Assembly: GCA_963971575.1 (NCBI GenBank)
Contig: OZ020623.1
Coordinates: 14,634,980 to 14,698,979, forward strand
Length of the DNA: 64,000 nucleotides
Direction of reading: 5' to 3'
Source of the DNA: Liopterus haemorrhoidalis
Lineage: Eukaryota > Arthropoda > Insecta > Coleoptera > Dytiscidae
The notes under the pieces were generated by a model. The model saw only the letters and a program-made list of their open reading frames with translations, was not told the DNA's origin and ran no database searches. Position numbers and translations under genes: made by a program. The first letter of the stretch is position 1. Every line of letters starts with the position of its first letter. This document shows, piece by piece, positions 42,111 to 52,239 of this stretch.

Positions 42111-42738
42111 GGGTATTTTGCCAATAATATGTCAAACAAATTTAGAGGGGCTCGTCGAAAAAATTCAATAATGTACATAGATGGGAACAGGAATAGTTCA
42201 ACAGGAATTTTTGATTAGATCAGATCATTTTTTGTCCCGTTGAAAATATAATTATTAAAAAAAATTTATTGTGTTTTATCAAATAAAATCTCTTTATAAA
42301 AGACATAGATTAAGGAACGGAAAATTTTAAAATTACCTTGTTTTTATATGATTTTTGTCAAAAATTTGCTACAAATCCCTTTAACTAGAGGGGTTAACCT
42401 AAAAATCTAAAAAAATCTGATTAATGCACATTAATGTGAACCGGAATAGTACCACAGGACTTTTTGATCTGATAATTAATTCGAAAATTCTCGAATTTTT
42501 TGCAACAACGTGCTTACGTTGCGATATTTATCTGACTGACTAGAACTGGATAGCTACAGCTGAGTCTTGATGCAAGTGCATCTCAATACTGTTGTCTCTA
42601 GATGAAAGCACGTGATTATTCTTTCAAAAGTTATCGAAATTTATGATTTCTAATATGTACCAATAATTTATTATCATTTACTAAATACCTACAAAACCCT
42701 GAAAAAGGTTTTGGAATGTGTAAAAAAACACACTTCAT
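41830..42738 (+). mobile_element. R-family element R7, diverged and rearranged
   Basis: Recognisable by AATGTACATTGATGGGAACC, GGAATAGTTCAACAGGAATT, TTTTTGATCTGATAATTAAT and the closing ACCTACAAAACCCTG then AATGTGTAAAAAAACACACT. Some blocks occur twice, suggesting an internal duplication around the palindrome at 42030-42130. It is the most diverged R copy. Confidence 0.6.
42008..42130. repeat. palindrome with (AT)n and (TTA)n core
   Basis: TTTGACATATTATTGGCAAA followed by ATACCCATATATATA (about 42032-42066) is repeated as an exact inverse at about 42105-42138, separated by a (TTA)n tract (42075-42104) and preceded by (AT)n at 42007-42029. This makes a hairpin with a stem over 30 bp. Confidence 0.85.
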
Positions 42739-43032
42739 AGACCAGGCGCGCACCCAAAATTGGGGGGTTAGAAATAATAATTGTTTTATATGACCCCCAT
42801 TACCCCGAATAAGTTTCATTTGAACAATATTTTTATAATTCTTTTTATTAAGGAAATAATCGAGGTGTATATAAATGTTGTCTCACCCTGTATTTATAAT
42901 CTGTATTGGCGTATATTAAATAAATATCAAAACACAAAATTTCAAACCAAATATAAAATTTAAAAACACGAATTAAATAAATAATACTTTAAAATTTCTG
43001 TAACTGAAAACTGACTTAAAGGGGGCTTTTAG
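42739..43032. other. intron-like flank of zinc-finger exon
   Basis: AT-rich; a short C/T tract CTTTTAG at 43026-43032 would serve as the acceptor for the following exon. Confidence 0.35.
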
Positions 43033-43370
43033 GCGTCAAAGAAGAGCCAATAGACATTGAAGATGAAGAAGATGATCTATACGAGAAGGTGGAGATGCCC
43101 GTTGAATTTATCCAAACCGAAATGCTCCAAAAACAATGGAAATCAACTTGCCAAGAATGTGGAAAAACCTTTTCATCAGTTAACAATTTGAAGCAGCATA
43201 AAATAAATATCCATTCACCTGTTAGTGAAGTTTTCAATTGCCCAATTTGCGGTAGAGGATTCAAATCCAAACAATATTTAGCGACCCACATGGTTAGATG
43301 TCATGGTGTTCGAAGAACAACTTGTGTTAGAAGCAAAAGTGTTAAAAAAGTATTTACAAACAGAGAATAA
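43033..43370 (+). CDS. terminal exon with two C2H2 zinc fingers (exon A)
   Basis: After CTTTTAG at 43026-43032 a frame is open to TAA at 43368-43370. It enters with two bases completing a codon, then VKEEPIDIEDEEDDLYEKVE, a typical acidic linker of insect BTB-zinc-finger proteins. Finger 1 is CQECGKTFSSVNNLKQHKIN-IH and finger 2 is CPICGRGFKSKQYLATHMVR-CH, both with full C2H2 spacing; the tail is basic (RSKSVKKVF). An in-frame TAA at 43017-43019 shows the frame does not extend upstream, so it must be spliced. It is probably a nuclear DNA-binding transcription-factor end. Its partner exon lies at 50871. The upstream gene is outside the window, so the family assignment (lola, broad or tramtrack type) is inference. 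Confidence 0.7.
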
Positions 43371-43722
43371 TGGAAAAAACCACATAAAAGAACAAAAAAT
43401 ACAAAGAGCAACTAATGCACAATATTTTTAAGATTGTTATAAAAAGTTTAACATTATTAGTTTCATAGATTAGTTAACAATAAGTTAATTTATAAAGAGA
43501 CAAATATTTTCTACAGTCTGTTAAAGATAACTATGACGTCACGTAAATTTAGTTGCCACTGTTAGAATGTAATGTAACTAAGTAAGTATTACTCAGTTGT
43601 TACATTTCGCTGCTACAGGTTGGTAGTCCATTCCCACGTTTCCACATTTCAAACAGTATTTTCAGTCGTATTTCTGTTTAATTGTGAGGTTAAGTTTACG
43701 TTTTATTTCAAATTGTATCAAA
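43371..43722. other. 3' flank of exon A
   Basis: Probably 3' untranslated sequence followed by intergenic or intronic DNA. No AATAAA is present before the pogo element; AATAAG at about 43481 is the nearest variant. Confidence 0.3.
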
Positions 43723-43914
43723 TACAGGTAGAATTCGATATACGTCGCAGTTTCATTCCTAGGAGAACCGACGTAAACCGAACTGGTGTAAAACGAACCC
43801 AACTAATAGTGAGGGTATAGGGGTAGGTTCCAAGAAAATAAACAATAGACATAAAGCTATTTTATTTGACTTAGTACCTACTCGTTGAGTCCTATTTAGC
43901 GTTTACTTATGTAG

Positions 43915-44100
43915 TTTTCTGAGCAGATTGATTGATTATATCTGCATTTTTCATAATGGTAGCAACAGTTGAAGGCGGTAAATTCATTATCTTGCTGACA
44001 TTAGTACGTCCCCCCCACTTTCCATTCGAAGGGAGATAGAAATTCTAGCCCATTTAGGTCCATCTTGAGTTAACATTTCCTTTCTCCTCTTCTCAGACAT
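43915..44100 (-). pseudogene. pogo transposase N-terminal HTH fragment
   Basis: The ATG at 44100 gives MSEKRRKEMLTQDGPKWARI, then a frameshift in a G-run near 44010 leads to RTNVSKIMNLPPSTVATIMK NADIINQSAQK. The second part is the recognition half of a CENP-B/psq HTH (LPxSTVxTIxKN). The DDE domain is absent. Confidence 0.7.
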
Positions 44101-44196
44101 GGTATTTGTTTTACTGTACCCTTTTGTAAATGCGTAAAAAATCATCAATTTTATAAAAACAAATAAACTAATTTAATTACGAATATATAAACTATA

Positions 44197-44522
44197 GTGC
44201 GTTCAAAGGTGAGTTTGCAGTACAGGGCATATGGAGTAGTTCTTTTTCATAATCTCTAATGGCTTTACACAATGACACTATCCTTTTCTTGCTTGTCGAC
44301 GTTGCCAGCTCTAAAACGCGCTGATCTGTGAAGACGCAGTATTCTACAAATGGCCATTTGTTTTTGTTGAGTGTTATTTTGAGTTTTATAAGAGTTGATT
44401 TTTGTAAATCATACGAGCTTTTCATATTATTATAATTGACACATTTGACACTTTTACAACATTTGGCAACACCGCTCCCATTTGCCATAAGAGCTATACT
44501 GCAAACTCACCTTTGAACGCTC
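44197..44522. mobile_element. MITE, 326 bp, inside the pogo-like element
   Basis: Inverted ends GTGCGTTCAAAGGTGAGTTT... at 44197 and the complement of GAGCGTTCAAAGGTGAGTTT ending at 44522; about 26 bp pair with one mismatch. TATA lies on both sides. A 98-codon minus-strand frame (44488 to 44192) spans nearly the whole MITE but uses the inverted repeat as coding sequence and has no recognised domain. Confidence 0.8.
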
Positions 44523-44911
44523 TATAGATATACGCCAGACGTGTAGAAGAATACTTATACGCGATGATACTAGAGCACTGACGAGTCCAGTTGTCGCGGT
44601 ACTTTCCCGATTAGATCGGGGAATTTCAGGCGTACGATAGTTAATTCAGCGCAGGCGTAAAAGTGAATCGGCTTATATCGAACCGGAGTATATCGAGTTC
44701 TACCTGTATTATTATAATAAAAATGTTGAAAGCTCTTAGTAGGTGCGCCCAATGTATAGTCTTATTAATTATTTAAAATGTTTCTTATACACGAAATTTT
44801 TTTAAATTTTATTTAGTTTTGTACGATTATAAGATTTGAATAATAATTTTCGCTACAAAACGGTTGGAAACCACTGGTCTATATTAAAATTCAGATTAGT
44901 CCCTTTACTCT

Positions 44912-45170
44912 CTACACAGCAAAAAATTCATAAGTGTAAAAGTTCATTCTCAGTTTGGTTAAAATAGTTTTAAAATTAAAAAAAAAAGTAAAAAGTTCAC
45001 TATTTTTAACCAAATCACTGTGTAAATCTTCATTTATTCAGATAGTGTTATTTTTATGAAATATTATTTTTTCAGTGTTAAAATTAACATTACTTTAACA
45101 CTATTTATTTTCTAATACTATAATTTAACCAGTATGTAAGTGTAAACTTTACACTAAATTTAACCAAAAC
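44912..45170 (-). mobile_element. T-family repeat, uninterrupted copy
   Basis: CTACACAGCAAAAAATTCAT, AAGTTCATTCTCAGTTTGGT, AGTAAAAAGTTCACTATTTT, GTGTAAACTTTACACTAAAT: the inverse of 13229-13408 plus 14436-14512 without the R3 insertion. It is therefore the empty-site reference for R3. Confidence 0.78.
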
Positions 45171-45718
45171 CTAACTTGACATTTGTAAACAAATAACAAC
45201 TGGAAAAAGCACATATCTTAGCTGTGACGTCATTTTATAGTTATCTTGGACAGACTATATAAATTTATGCGTTGAATTGATTTTTAAGGCTGGTATTCAT
45301 GTACTCTGTTAGTACTGGTAATTTTATTCTTACTATCAAATGTCCACAATTTTTTTTACAAATAAATTTAACCGATACATCTTGAGTCACACGCATTGAA
45401 GTAATCTGCATATACCACAAAGGCGCTCAGCTACTGTGTCCGATATTCTAAAGGTACAAACACTAGTGTTACAGACATTCTATGGCATCAAATTTAGACT
45501 TTTTAAAAATAAAAACTAACTTTAAACATTTTTTTATTCTTGTATTTTTGCTCTAAAATGTACAGTAGAGCCAATTTGCTCCACGTTTGTTGCACGCACG
45601 GTATATTGAAGGAAATATTCAGAAAATGTAAACAAATCTATTGCATTTGTGTTACTGGTGTTCTCGGTGACTAGGCCAAGTATAATACATATGAAAAGTT
45701 AACCCATAGTCTTTACAT
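45171..45718. other. no feature identified
   Basis: AT-rich, frames short and without motifs. Confidence 0.4.
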
Positions 45719-45720
45719 TA

Positions 45721-46945
45721 GGTGTGTGAATTAATTCAGTCCTTTTTTTTCCAGAAAAGATTTTATTGTAAAAAAATATGAAAAAGTACACTATACAAAG
45801 TATTTACCATCGCTTGCTATTATTTTTTCCCATCTGTCTGGCAGTTGTTGTATTCCGTGACGGAAAAACGACTCGTCCTTCATTCGCGATCCATTCATTG
45901 AGCCATTTCTCTATTTCTTCATAATTGATATAAGTGCAGACCCGAAAGCTCGTGTGCCATCGATTTGAACATGTGAAAATCTGATGGAGCAATGTCTAGT
46001 GAATTCGGCTCAGCCAAGTGCTTCCAAGGTGGCCTTCACAATCTTTCCAACATGTGGTCTAGCGTTATCATGCTGGAGGATCACATCATCGTGTCTCTGC
46101 ATATTCCGGCCGCTTATTCTTCAATGCGTTGCTTAAACGGAGTAATTATTGTTGGTAAAGTTCGGCAGTGCTGGTTTGGCTCTGCTTTAATAACTCATGA
46201 TACACTACATTCTTCTGGTCCCACCATATACAGAGCATTACTTTCTTGCCGTGAATATTCCGCTTTGGTCTCGATGTGGATGGTTTTCCTGGGTCACAAA
46301 TGGATTTCCTTCGTTTGGGATTATCGAAATATATCCACTTTTCGTCTCCAGTCACAATACGATGCAAAAACCCTTTTCTTTTTTGCCTGGCAAGCAAGAT
46401 TTCAGACATGGTTTTGCGCCTCTCGATGTCTCTTTCAATTCGTACGGCACCCATCTTCCTTCTTTGTAAATTTTTCCCATGGCTGCCAAACGCACAGAAA
46501 TTGTTGATCCATCAACATTCAACAATTGCGCGAGCTCATGTTGCGATTGACACGGATTTCATCGATTGCGCATGCAATTCCTCCTCCTCGAACTTCTTCG
46601 GCTGACCTGGACGAGGTTTGTAATAGACACTGAAATCATCACTTTTGAAACGTCAAAACCATTCTCTGCATGATTTATCGGTGGGAGCACGTTCACCATA
46701 AGTTTCTACGAGTATTCGATGAGCTGATTTCTCAAATGAGAACATCCCGGAAATGATGCTTTTTTGGCTCGAATTTCGACATTTTCGAATCAGATAAACA
46801 CGATGTTATTGTTACAAACCCAAACGTTTATCAACTTAATATTATTGCCATATGTCAACAATAAAACATAAAGCCGGTTGCAGACATTAGAAAATTACAT
46901 AGTACAGCAATTGACCGTCAGACGATCCGAATTAATTCACACACC
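45721..46945 (-). mobile_element. mariner element, 1225 bp, TA-flanked
   Basis: GGTGTGTGAATTAATTC at 45721-45737 and its exact complement at 46929-46945, with TA at 45719-45720 and 46946-46947. It carries a full-length but broken transposase on the minus strand. It belongs to a mariner lineage other than the Mos1-like copies. Size is normal for mariner. Confidence 0.92.
45791..46782 (-). pseudogene. mariner transposase, full-length, multiply frameshifted
   Basis: The ATG at 46782 gives MSKFEPKKHHFRDVLI before the first stop. Later pieces: WVPYELKER-like and the clean frame 46454-46146 with ERRKTMSEILLARQKRKGFL, IVTGDEKWIYFDNPKRRKS and MLCIWWDQKNVVYHELLK; then VILQHDNARPHVGKIVKATL, DIAPSDFHMFKSMAHEL-type sequence in shifted frames and LPDRWEKIIASDGKYF at the end. 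All three catalytic aspartate contexts can be found, but at least four frame breaks separate them. Confidence 0.9.
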
Positions 46946-46947
46946 TA

Positions 46948-47289
46948 ATACAATAAATTTTTTACACAAAAAAAATATATATATACCATTATGAAAGCCA
47001 GCCTTAAGGACTCAAACTATTATTTAAAAGAAGATTGTACTATTTTTAAAATTAATAAAATAAATTAAAATCTAATGCTCTATTTTTTTCTTTCACCTCA
47101 AAGAAACGTTATATCCAACGTTGGCACCAGCATTGGCCAACGTTAGACACATCGTATATAGGCGCCTTGATATGGAGTCAGACTCGTGGTTGAGTAAAAC
47201 GTTTTAGATGAGTTGGCTAGGTTCCTCTGACTGCCTCCCGTACAACATCCATTTATCTATACCTCCTATTGACCTAGTTCCGCTACTCA
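46948..47289. other. no gene; small hairpin
   Basis: CCAACGTTGGCACCAGCATT then GGCCAACGTT at 47116-47145 forms a short hairpin. Unassigned otherwise. Confidence 0.35.
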
Positions 47290-47526
47290 TCTTTTTAAAA
47301 ATATTTTATTTTACATCGGCCTATATCTGCAACGAGGTAATCGCCGATGCCAGGGAGCGAACTCCTACACCTGGATGAGGGGTGAATGATTGTGAAAATG
47401 GGAGTAATATTAACATATTATTCTCACCCGAATAATATCACCAACGGGGGACTTGAATCAACTATCTCACAATTCTTTTTTTACCAGTCAGAATTGTGAT
47501 TTAACGAGCTCAGCCACTCCGTTGGC
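47290..47526 (-). mobile_element. tRNA-related SINE, second family
   Basis: The minus strand starts CCAACGGAGTGGCTGAGCTC (A box TGGCTGAGCTCG, Leu/Ser-like) and has the B-box-like GATTCAAGTCCCC about 65 bases on. The body reads TCACCCCTCATCCAGGTGTA, GGAGTTCGCTCCCTGGCATC, ending ...GATGTAAAATAAAATATTTT. Only one copy was seen here, so the SINE call rests on structure. Confidence 0.55.
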
Positions 47527-48094
47527 TGCTATTCATTCGTCTTGACAATCATTACTTAATTACAAAAATGCTGCGTGTTACATAATTAAGTTATGCATGC
47601 TTAGACGCTGTCAAATAGTTTTTAAAAATATTAATACTTACTATTGAGGCCCCTTGATTCCGAGGGCCCTGGAACTTGTCCGGCCACTGAGTCCGAGCAG
47701 TAGTTACTGTCGTGCAGTTTCATAATTTATTACAATTTTACTTTTTCTAGTAAATACATTCTTCTTTCATCATAAATTAATAAAATAATTTTTGTGGTTA
47801 AATTCAATTAACGTTATTGCTGTATTTAATTATCTCCCCCCATAGATTAAGCAAACAGAACAACAGTCAGACTTTCCCTTTAATACCATAATTCATATTA
47901 ATTCAAGAAATAAGCTCTCGATGAGAAGATTATCTTCTTTTTTTTGCCTAATATACTAAGCTTATTATGTTTTTCTTTTTGAAAGCTTTTACATGTTACA
48001 AAAAAGACAATTTTATAACAATTCCCATAGGCTAATTAATATAATTAATTAATAATTTTCATTGTCCAAAATAGCGGAAGGGGTTGCAATTTCA
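47527..48094. other. no feature identified
   Basis: GGCCCCTTGATTCCGAGGGC near 47648 resembles hAT terminal or subterminal sequence but has no partner. Otherwise AT-rich. Confidence 0.35.
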
Positions 48095-48925
48095 ATTCAA
48101 TTTGGCTTATTAACCCTTAACATTTTGCCTCGATTTTTTTTTCTCCACTTTTCCGATTTAGGGCTTCATTCCTCCAGTTAACATTTATTTTCTCTAGGTC
48201 TTTGAATGCCTCGATCCAACGTAATCCAATGCAACAATGCAACGTAAAATTTTGGGTTAAATTGTAGAAAACTATGGCATGTTTCATCGTCATTGGCTTG
48301 TTCAAAAAGCCGACAAACGTCCACTCGATTTTCTTTCTGTTTTTCGGTCATCAAACGAGGAACGAATTTTTCTGCAACTCGATGAATGTTCAATTTTTTA
48401 GTCAAAATTTCATGGTATGACCCAGTTGGGATGCTAACCTCTTCTGCAATTTCTCTGACAGTCAATCGGCGATTAGCATGCACCAGATCGTTGATTTTCT
48501 GAACGTGGAAGTCATCAGTTGAAGTCGAAGGCCTTCCTGGTCGAGGATCATCTTTAATTGACTGACGACCACTTTTAAATCAAGAAAACCATTCGTTACA
48601 TTTTGTACGACCCAGAGTATTATCTCCGTAAGCTTGATTCAAAAGTTGAAACGTTTCTGTGAAAGTTTTTCCCAGTTTCACACAAAATTTTACTTTGCAG
48701 CGTTGCTCCAGTAAATCGCACATTTCAAAAATCGCCACTAATACTTAAACACGTTGCACTCAAATAACAATATCACGAAAACTAAATGGGATATCTACAA
48801 TCCAAGAACATGTGGTTACAGAGGAGATTATGCGCAACGCAATGCTGCCAACCGTATATAACTAAATATCCCCGTTGGCGCGTAATTAAAAATAGTCATT
48901 TTGTTTCTGAACAGACCTTGTATAT
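48095..48925 (-). mobile_element. mariner element, 5' half only
   Basis: On the minus strand a terminus-like ACAAGGTCTGTTCAGAAACA (48918 downward) precedes the untranslated leader and the N-terminal half of a mariner transposase. The 3' half with the catalytic domain is missing and the left boundary (about 48095) is not a proper inverted repeat. Confidence 0.65.
48230..48723 (-). pseudogene. mariner transposase N-terminal half
   Basis: The ATG at 48723 gives MCDLLEQRCKVKFCVKLGKT, QLLNQAYGDNTLGRTKCNEW FS, then TGA, and continues FKSGRQSIKDDPRPGRPSTS, HANRRLTVREIAEEVSIPTG, SYHEILTKKLNIHRVAEKFV PRLMTEKQKENRVDVCRLFE. This is the two-HTH DNA-binding domain of mariners of the kind found in SETMAR-type proteins. 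One nonsense codon and loss of the catalytic domain make it inactive. Confidence 0.88.
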
Positions 48926-49197
48926 ATTTTTCTCTTTGGCCAAATAACTTACATAGATTAATTTGATGTGCCTTGCTTGTATTCAAATTTGCCTTCAAAG
49001 ATAGTATTTTTGCTAGCTACAAATTTACTGTGGCTATCTCATGTCATTCTGTCAGAGGGTGAATAATATAACGCATGCTCCTTGGTCCTTTTTAAATTTT
49101 TATAGAAAATGTCCTAGTTGACGTGGTTACTGCAACTCGCAGTACAAGTATTGATTTTGAAGTCTTGAGGAATGAATTAAAGGAATATCTAGGAATA
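48926..49197. other. no feature identified
   Basis: AT-rich flank. Confidence 0.35.
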
Positions 49198-49580
49198 AAA
49201 TTATATAACATAGACTATTCTAAACGTTTAGGCGGAACTAGATTTTGAATTCTAGTAATTTTTATCTCTTAATTCGGACTTTTGGTCATTTTGTTTAAGC
49301 TTTGTAAATAATACTCACAATGCAAATTCTAGATTAAATTGATTGTCATTATGAAATGTTCTTTTCATTGCATTTTAATTTTTTGTCTTTCTTAATAAAA
49401 ATTTTCCATTCATTTATTTTTATGTCTTCAAAATATTTAAAAATGTATTAATTTTATAATAAATATCATTCATTTCCATGGTTTCACTGTTGGAATTTAA
49501 AAATTTCACAACCAACATGAAACATGAAATAGTCCAAGCAAGGTCCCTTCTCGTGACAGTAAATTCCCATTTAGTTCCGC
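49198..49580. mobile_element. U-family MITE ends, pair
   Basis: ATAGACTATTCTAAACGTTT then AGGCGGAACTAGATTTTGAA at 49207-49250 and the inverse AAATTCCCATTTAGTTCCGC TTAAAG at 49558-49585 are the two types of U end. They may bound a larger U-related element or be two separate truncated copies. Confidence 0.45.
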
Positions 49581-49680
49581 TTAAAGCAAAGAAATGTTCT
49601 GTATGCATGCTTCTTTATTGTATCAGATGTTTTTAGTCACAGAATATGCCGCTAGAGGTGTTTTGTCTAATTTATTTGGT

Positions 49681-50634
49681 TATAGGCTATTCCAAACTTT
49701 TAGGCGGCCCTAAATGGAATAGACCATATTAGTATCAACGTCACAAAATGGGATTCAGCGCTGACGCCTCGCTGTTGGTTTTCTTTTATTTAAATTTAGC
49801 ATGATCTTTTTTTAAATTGTATTTTGGAAGTATAAATTAAGTTTTTAAAGTAAGAAAATGCTTCACACCAAAATTTTATTTAGTAAAATTCTTATTTTAT
49901 ACATTATAATTTAATATGTCATTATTTTTGCAGAACAATATTATTTTGCAGGTTAATTTTGAAAAATTTACGTTAATAATCGTTATTATGGCAAGTAACG
50001 TAGCAATAAGTGTGTGTGCCATATCTAAATGGTTTTAAGGAATAATATGTTGTTCTTATATAATCCATTATTGTTTTTTAATTTCATCTGTCAAAAAACG
50101 AAAAAACTAGCAATTAAGAATGTGACTGTAATTGTTGCAATTTGGAGCAAAACAAATTACACCATTATGCATTCTAAAACAAAATATTGATGATTACTTA
50201 GTTTTAATTAAATAAATACTAAAGATATTTCGATTTTCATATTATTTAAAAACATAAACTATAAATATATCTTCGAATCCTTATTTATATGTTTACAAAA
50301 ACATTATTCTATAATATAAAGTACCTGGACTCTATATATTAGTATATACTTATCTAAAATACATATTTTTTGCTCCAAAATTGAAAATATTAATAAAATT
50401 AAGGTAACAAAAGTAATGATACATGTATTTTAAACCAGCCAAAAACTTTCAAAGGAAACCGCTGTGAGATGGCAGCACATGTATGTGACGTCACACTAAT
50501 ATGGTCTATTTAAATTTTCTCAAGTTGTCACTAGCTAATTTTTTATGTATTGAAGCAGGCTTTTCCTAAACAAAATGATCAAAAGCTTCAATCAATCGGT
50601 AAAAGTTTCGCCTAAACCAAAGAAACCGCCTATA
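49681..50634 (+). mobile_element. U-family MITE split by a larger MITE
   Basis: The outer pieces TATAGGCTATTCCAAACTTT TAGGCGG (49681-49717) and TTTTCTCAAGTTGTCACTAG ... CGCCTATA (50514-50634) together make a U element of about 160 bp. They are separated by the 793-bp insertion below. Intact U copies elsewhere read straight across this point (TAAATGGAATTTAAATTTT at 53490). Confidence 0.6.
49718..50510. mobile_element. MITE, 793 bp, inserted in a U element
   Basis: AATAGACCATATTAGTATCA then ACGTCACA at the left and TGTGACGTCACACTAATATG GTCTATT at the right are inverted repeats of about 28 bp with small differences. There is no coding capacity. The target duplication is ambiguous because the U sequence at the junction is AT-rich. 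Confidence 0.7.
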
Positions 50635-50870
50635 AAATCCAATGTTATTGATACCCAAAATGACGTTATTTTATATTTAAAACAATTATATTATTTATTT
50701 TAGTTGTATAAAACTTATAATTAGATAATATTTAATATAAACATAAACATATATTGTTAAATACTCAGTTACATTGTACACCGCCATTTTGTTATTGCCA
50801 CCATTTTATAAATAATGAATTTGTATGTATTACTGAAGGTAGTGCAGCGCACTGTATTGTGGGATTGCAG
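50635..50870. other. intron-like flank of zinc-finger exon B
   Basis: The sequence ends in ACTGTATTGTGGGATTGCAG at 50851-50870, a reasonable 3' splice acceptor. Confidence 0.4.
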
Positions 50871-51103
50871 ATTATGCGAGAGGACCAATGTCAGGATACG
50901 ACTGTCCACTGTGCGAAGCGGTGCTGCCATCTCTGGTCGATATTAGGCAACATATTGACGTACACTATCCTCGCGATAGTCCGATCTGTCCTGTGGATAC
51001 CTGTGCCCGCAGATTTTCACATCCGAACTCTGTACGTAATCACATGAGGCTTAAACACACCGAACAATGGGAGAAAATGAAAAATTTAAAATGGAGTACT
51101 TGA
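50871..51103 (+). CDS. terminal exon with two C2H2 zinc fingers (exon B)
   Basis: After the GATTGCAG acceptor at 50870, two bases complete a codon, then YARGPMSGYD leads into finger 1, CPLCEAVLPSLVDIRQHIDV-H, and finger 2, CPVDTCARRFSHPNSVRNHM RLKH (C-x4-C form), ending EKMKNLKWST and TGA at 51101-51103. The entry phase (two bases) is the same as exon A 7.8 kb upstream, and each exon contains its own stop, so they look like mutually exclusive 3' exons of one gene. Starting at the internal ATG 50888 would give a 71-residue two-finger protein, but a spliced origin is more plausible. The family is inferred from architecture only. Confidence 0.68.
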
Positions 51104-51357
51104 TTCTTATAAGATTTGGAGATTTAGCAAATACAACTAGTCTACGATTCAACTTATGGTGTGAAGAAACATATTTTGGAATGGAGATATAAGAATCATC
51201 CAACTTTTCCCAAAGAAATTTAAATGGAAGTCCATATTAAGTAATAGACTCCAGTGTATTGTAAGAAGTAATTTCCAGATTTTGGTTTGATTATAAATCA
51301 TTTTTATCCATTAATTTCCACTATTCAAGACACAATTTGATTGGAACCATGTAAAAT
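51104..51357. other. 3' flank of exon B
   Basis: Likely 3' untranslated sequence; no canonical AATAAA was seen in the first 250 bases. Confidence 0.3.
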
Positions 51358-51500
51358 ATAGGATATTCCAAACGTGTAAGCAGAACTAACTGGAATTTTC
51401 ATTTTTGTAAGTTGTTAAAAGCTCTCATTTTAAGATTTGAAGTGGACTTTTGCTAATGATCAAAATTCTCACTTAAACGGTAAAAATTACTAGGATACAA
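51358..51500 (+). mobile_element. U-family MITE copy
   Basis: TATAGGATATTCCAAACGTG TAAGCAGAACTAACTGG at the left; GTGGACTTTTGCTAATGATC AAAATTCTCACTTAAACGGT at the right. Confidence 0.6.
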
Positions 51501-51606
51501 AACTTATACCGTGAGTTTATCTTATCATTGAACATAGAGGTTTCATTTCTATAACAACCGTTGATTGACAGCAATGTAAAATGTGTAAAATAGAGCATAG
51601 CTTACT

Positions 51607-52085
51607 CAGGGCCGGATTTACATAACGCGAGGCCCTAGGCTACTCAAATTTTTAGGCCCGTTCAATAGACCACCTCCTTCTTTTAATATTTCTAAGTTTA
51701 TCACTTTCAGTGCTCAGAATGCTCAGTGCTGATAACCTGTATTGAGACATTGTGCTCCTTAATTCAGTTTTAATTCTGTTAAGTTTTAAAAAAGACCTCA
51801 TTTCAAAGCAGTTAGTGACCATTAAACTAAGAAGCAGTGGTAAGATTGCTTCTATGTTAGGTAAAGCCATCTGTATTTTTTCTTTATGAATTATTTGGTA
51901 GAGGTCTGCATGAGACTGAGGAAGTTCTCCTATAGGATTGAAATGCTTTTTTTTACGGATTCCTCAATATCTTTTAGGCCAAATGAGTTAACGAATTTTT
52001 GCTACCCATTAACATGTTCAAAAATGTATTTTGCCTTTGTTAACCTATAAAGAGCAAAACTAGATTCAGGGTGAATTATAAAACT
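51607..52085 (-). mobile_element. hAT element, 3' part
   Basis: CAGGGCCGGATTTACATAAC at 51607-51626, read as a terminus from the left, is followed by GAGGCCCTAGGC and then by a transposase C-terminus on the minus strand. The opposite end was not identified. Upstream sequence to about 52085 still contains broken coding (for example WQKFVNSFGLKDIEESVKK-like). Confidence 0.6.
51652..51900 (-). pseudogene. hAT/ZMYM-type transposase C-terminus
   Basis: A frame on the minus strand includes LLLSLMVTNCFEMRSFLKLN RIKTELRSTMSQYRLSALSI LSTESDKLR. This is the hAT dimerisation motif (xVTxCxxERSFSKLKxIKxxLRSTMSQERLxxLxLLSIE). E to M and S to L substitutions at ERSFS show decay. It encodes only the extreme C-terminus of the enzyme. 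Confidence 0.8.
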
Positions 52086-52239
52086 CTCAAAATATTTTTT
52101 TTAGAAAATAAATAGGAATGAAAAATTAGAAATATATTTATTAAACAAACATAAAATTTTAAATTTGCTTTCACTGCCAAACAATGCTTCAAACGGTCGT
52201 AAAAAATTTGCATAACATTAATTAATTGGATCTATCTTA

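Larger units (their letters stand above)
43725..44706 (-). mobile_element. pogo-like element, TA-flanked, with nested MITE
   Basis: Termini CAGGTAGAATTCGATATAC (43725 on) and the complement of CAGGTAGAACTCGATATAC (ending 44706) are flanked by TA at 43723-43724 and 44707-44708. CAGxxGAACxTCGATATA is a classic pogo/Tigger-type end. Inside are the remains of a CENP-B type HTH and a 326-bp MITE at 44197-44522. It sits between the two zinc-finger exons. Confidence 0.8.

Noticed and set aside
44192..44488. 98-codon minus-strand frame
   Set aside because: It coincides with a MITE and uses its inverted repeats as coding sequence. Kept as a note in the MITE entry, not called as a gene.
38644..44875. 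A 6.2-kb hAT element bounded by GGTGGTTCTCAAC and GGTTGGAAACCACTGG
   Set aside because: Flanking 8-mers do not match and the interval holds a host exon and unrelated elements.
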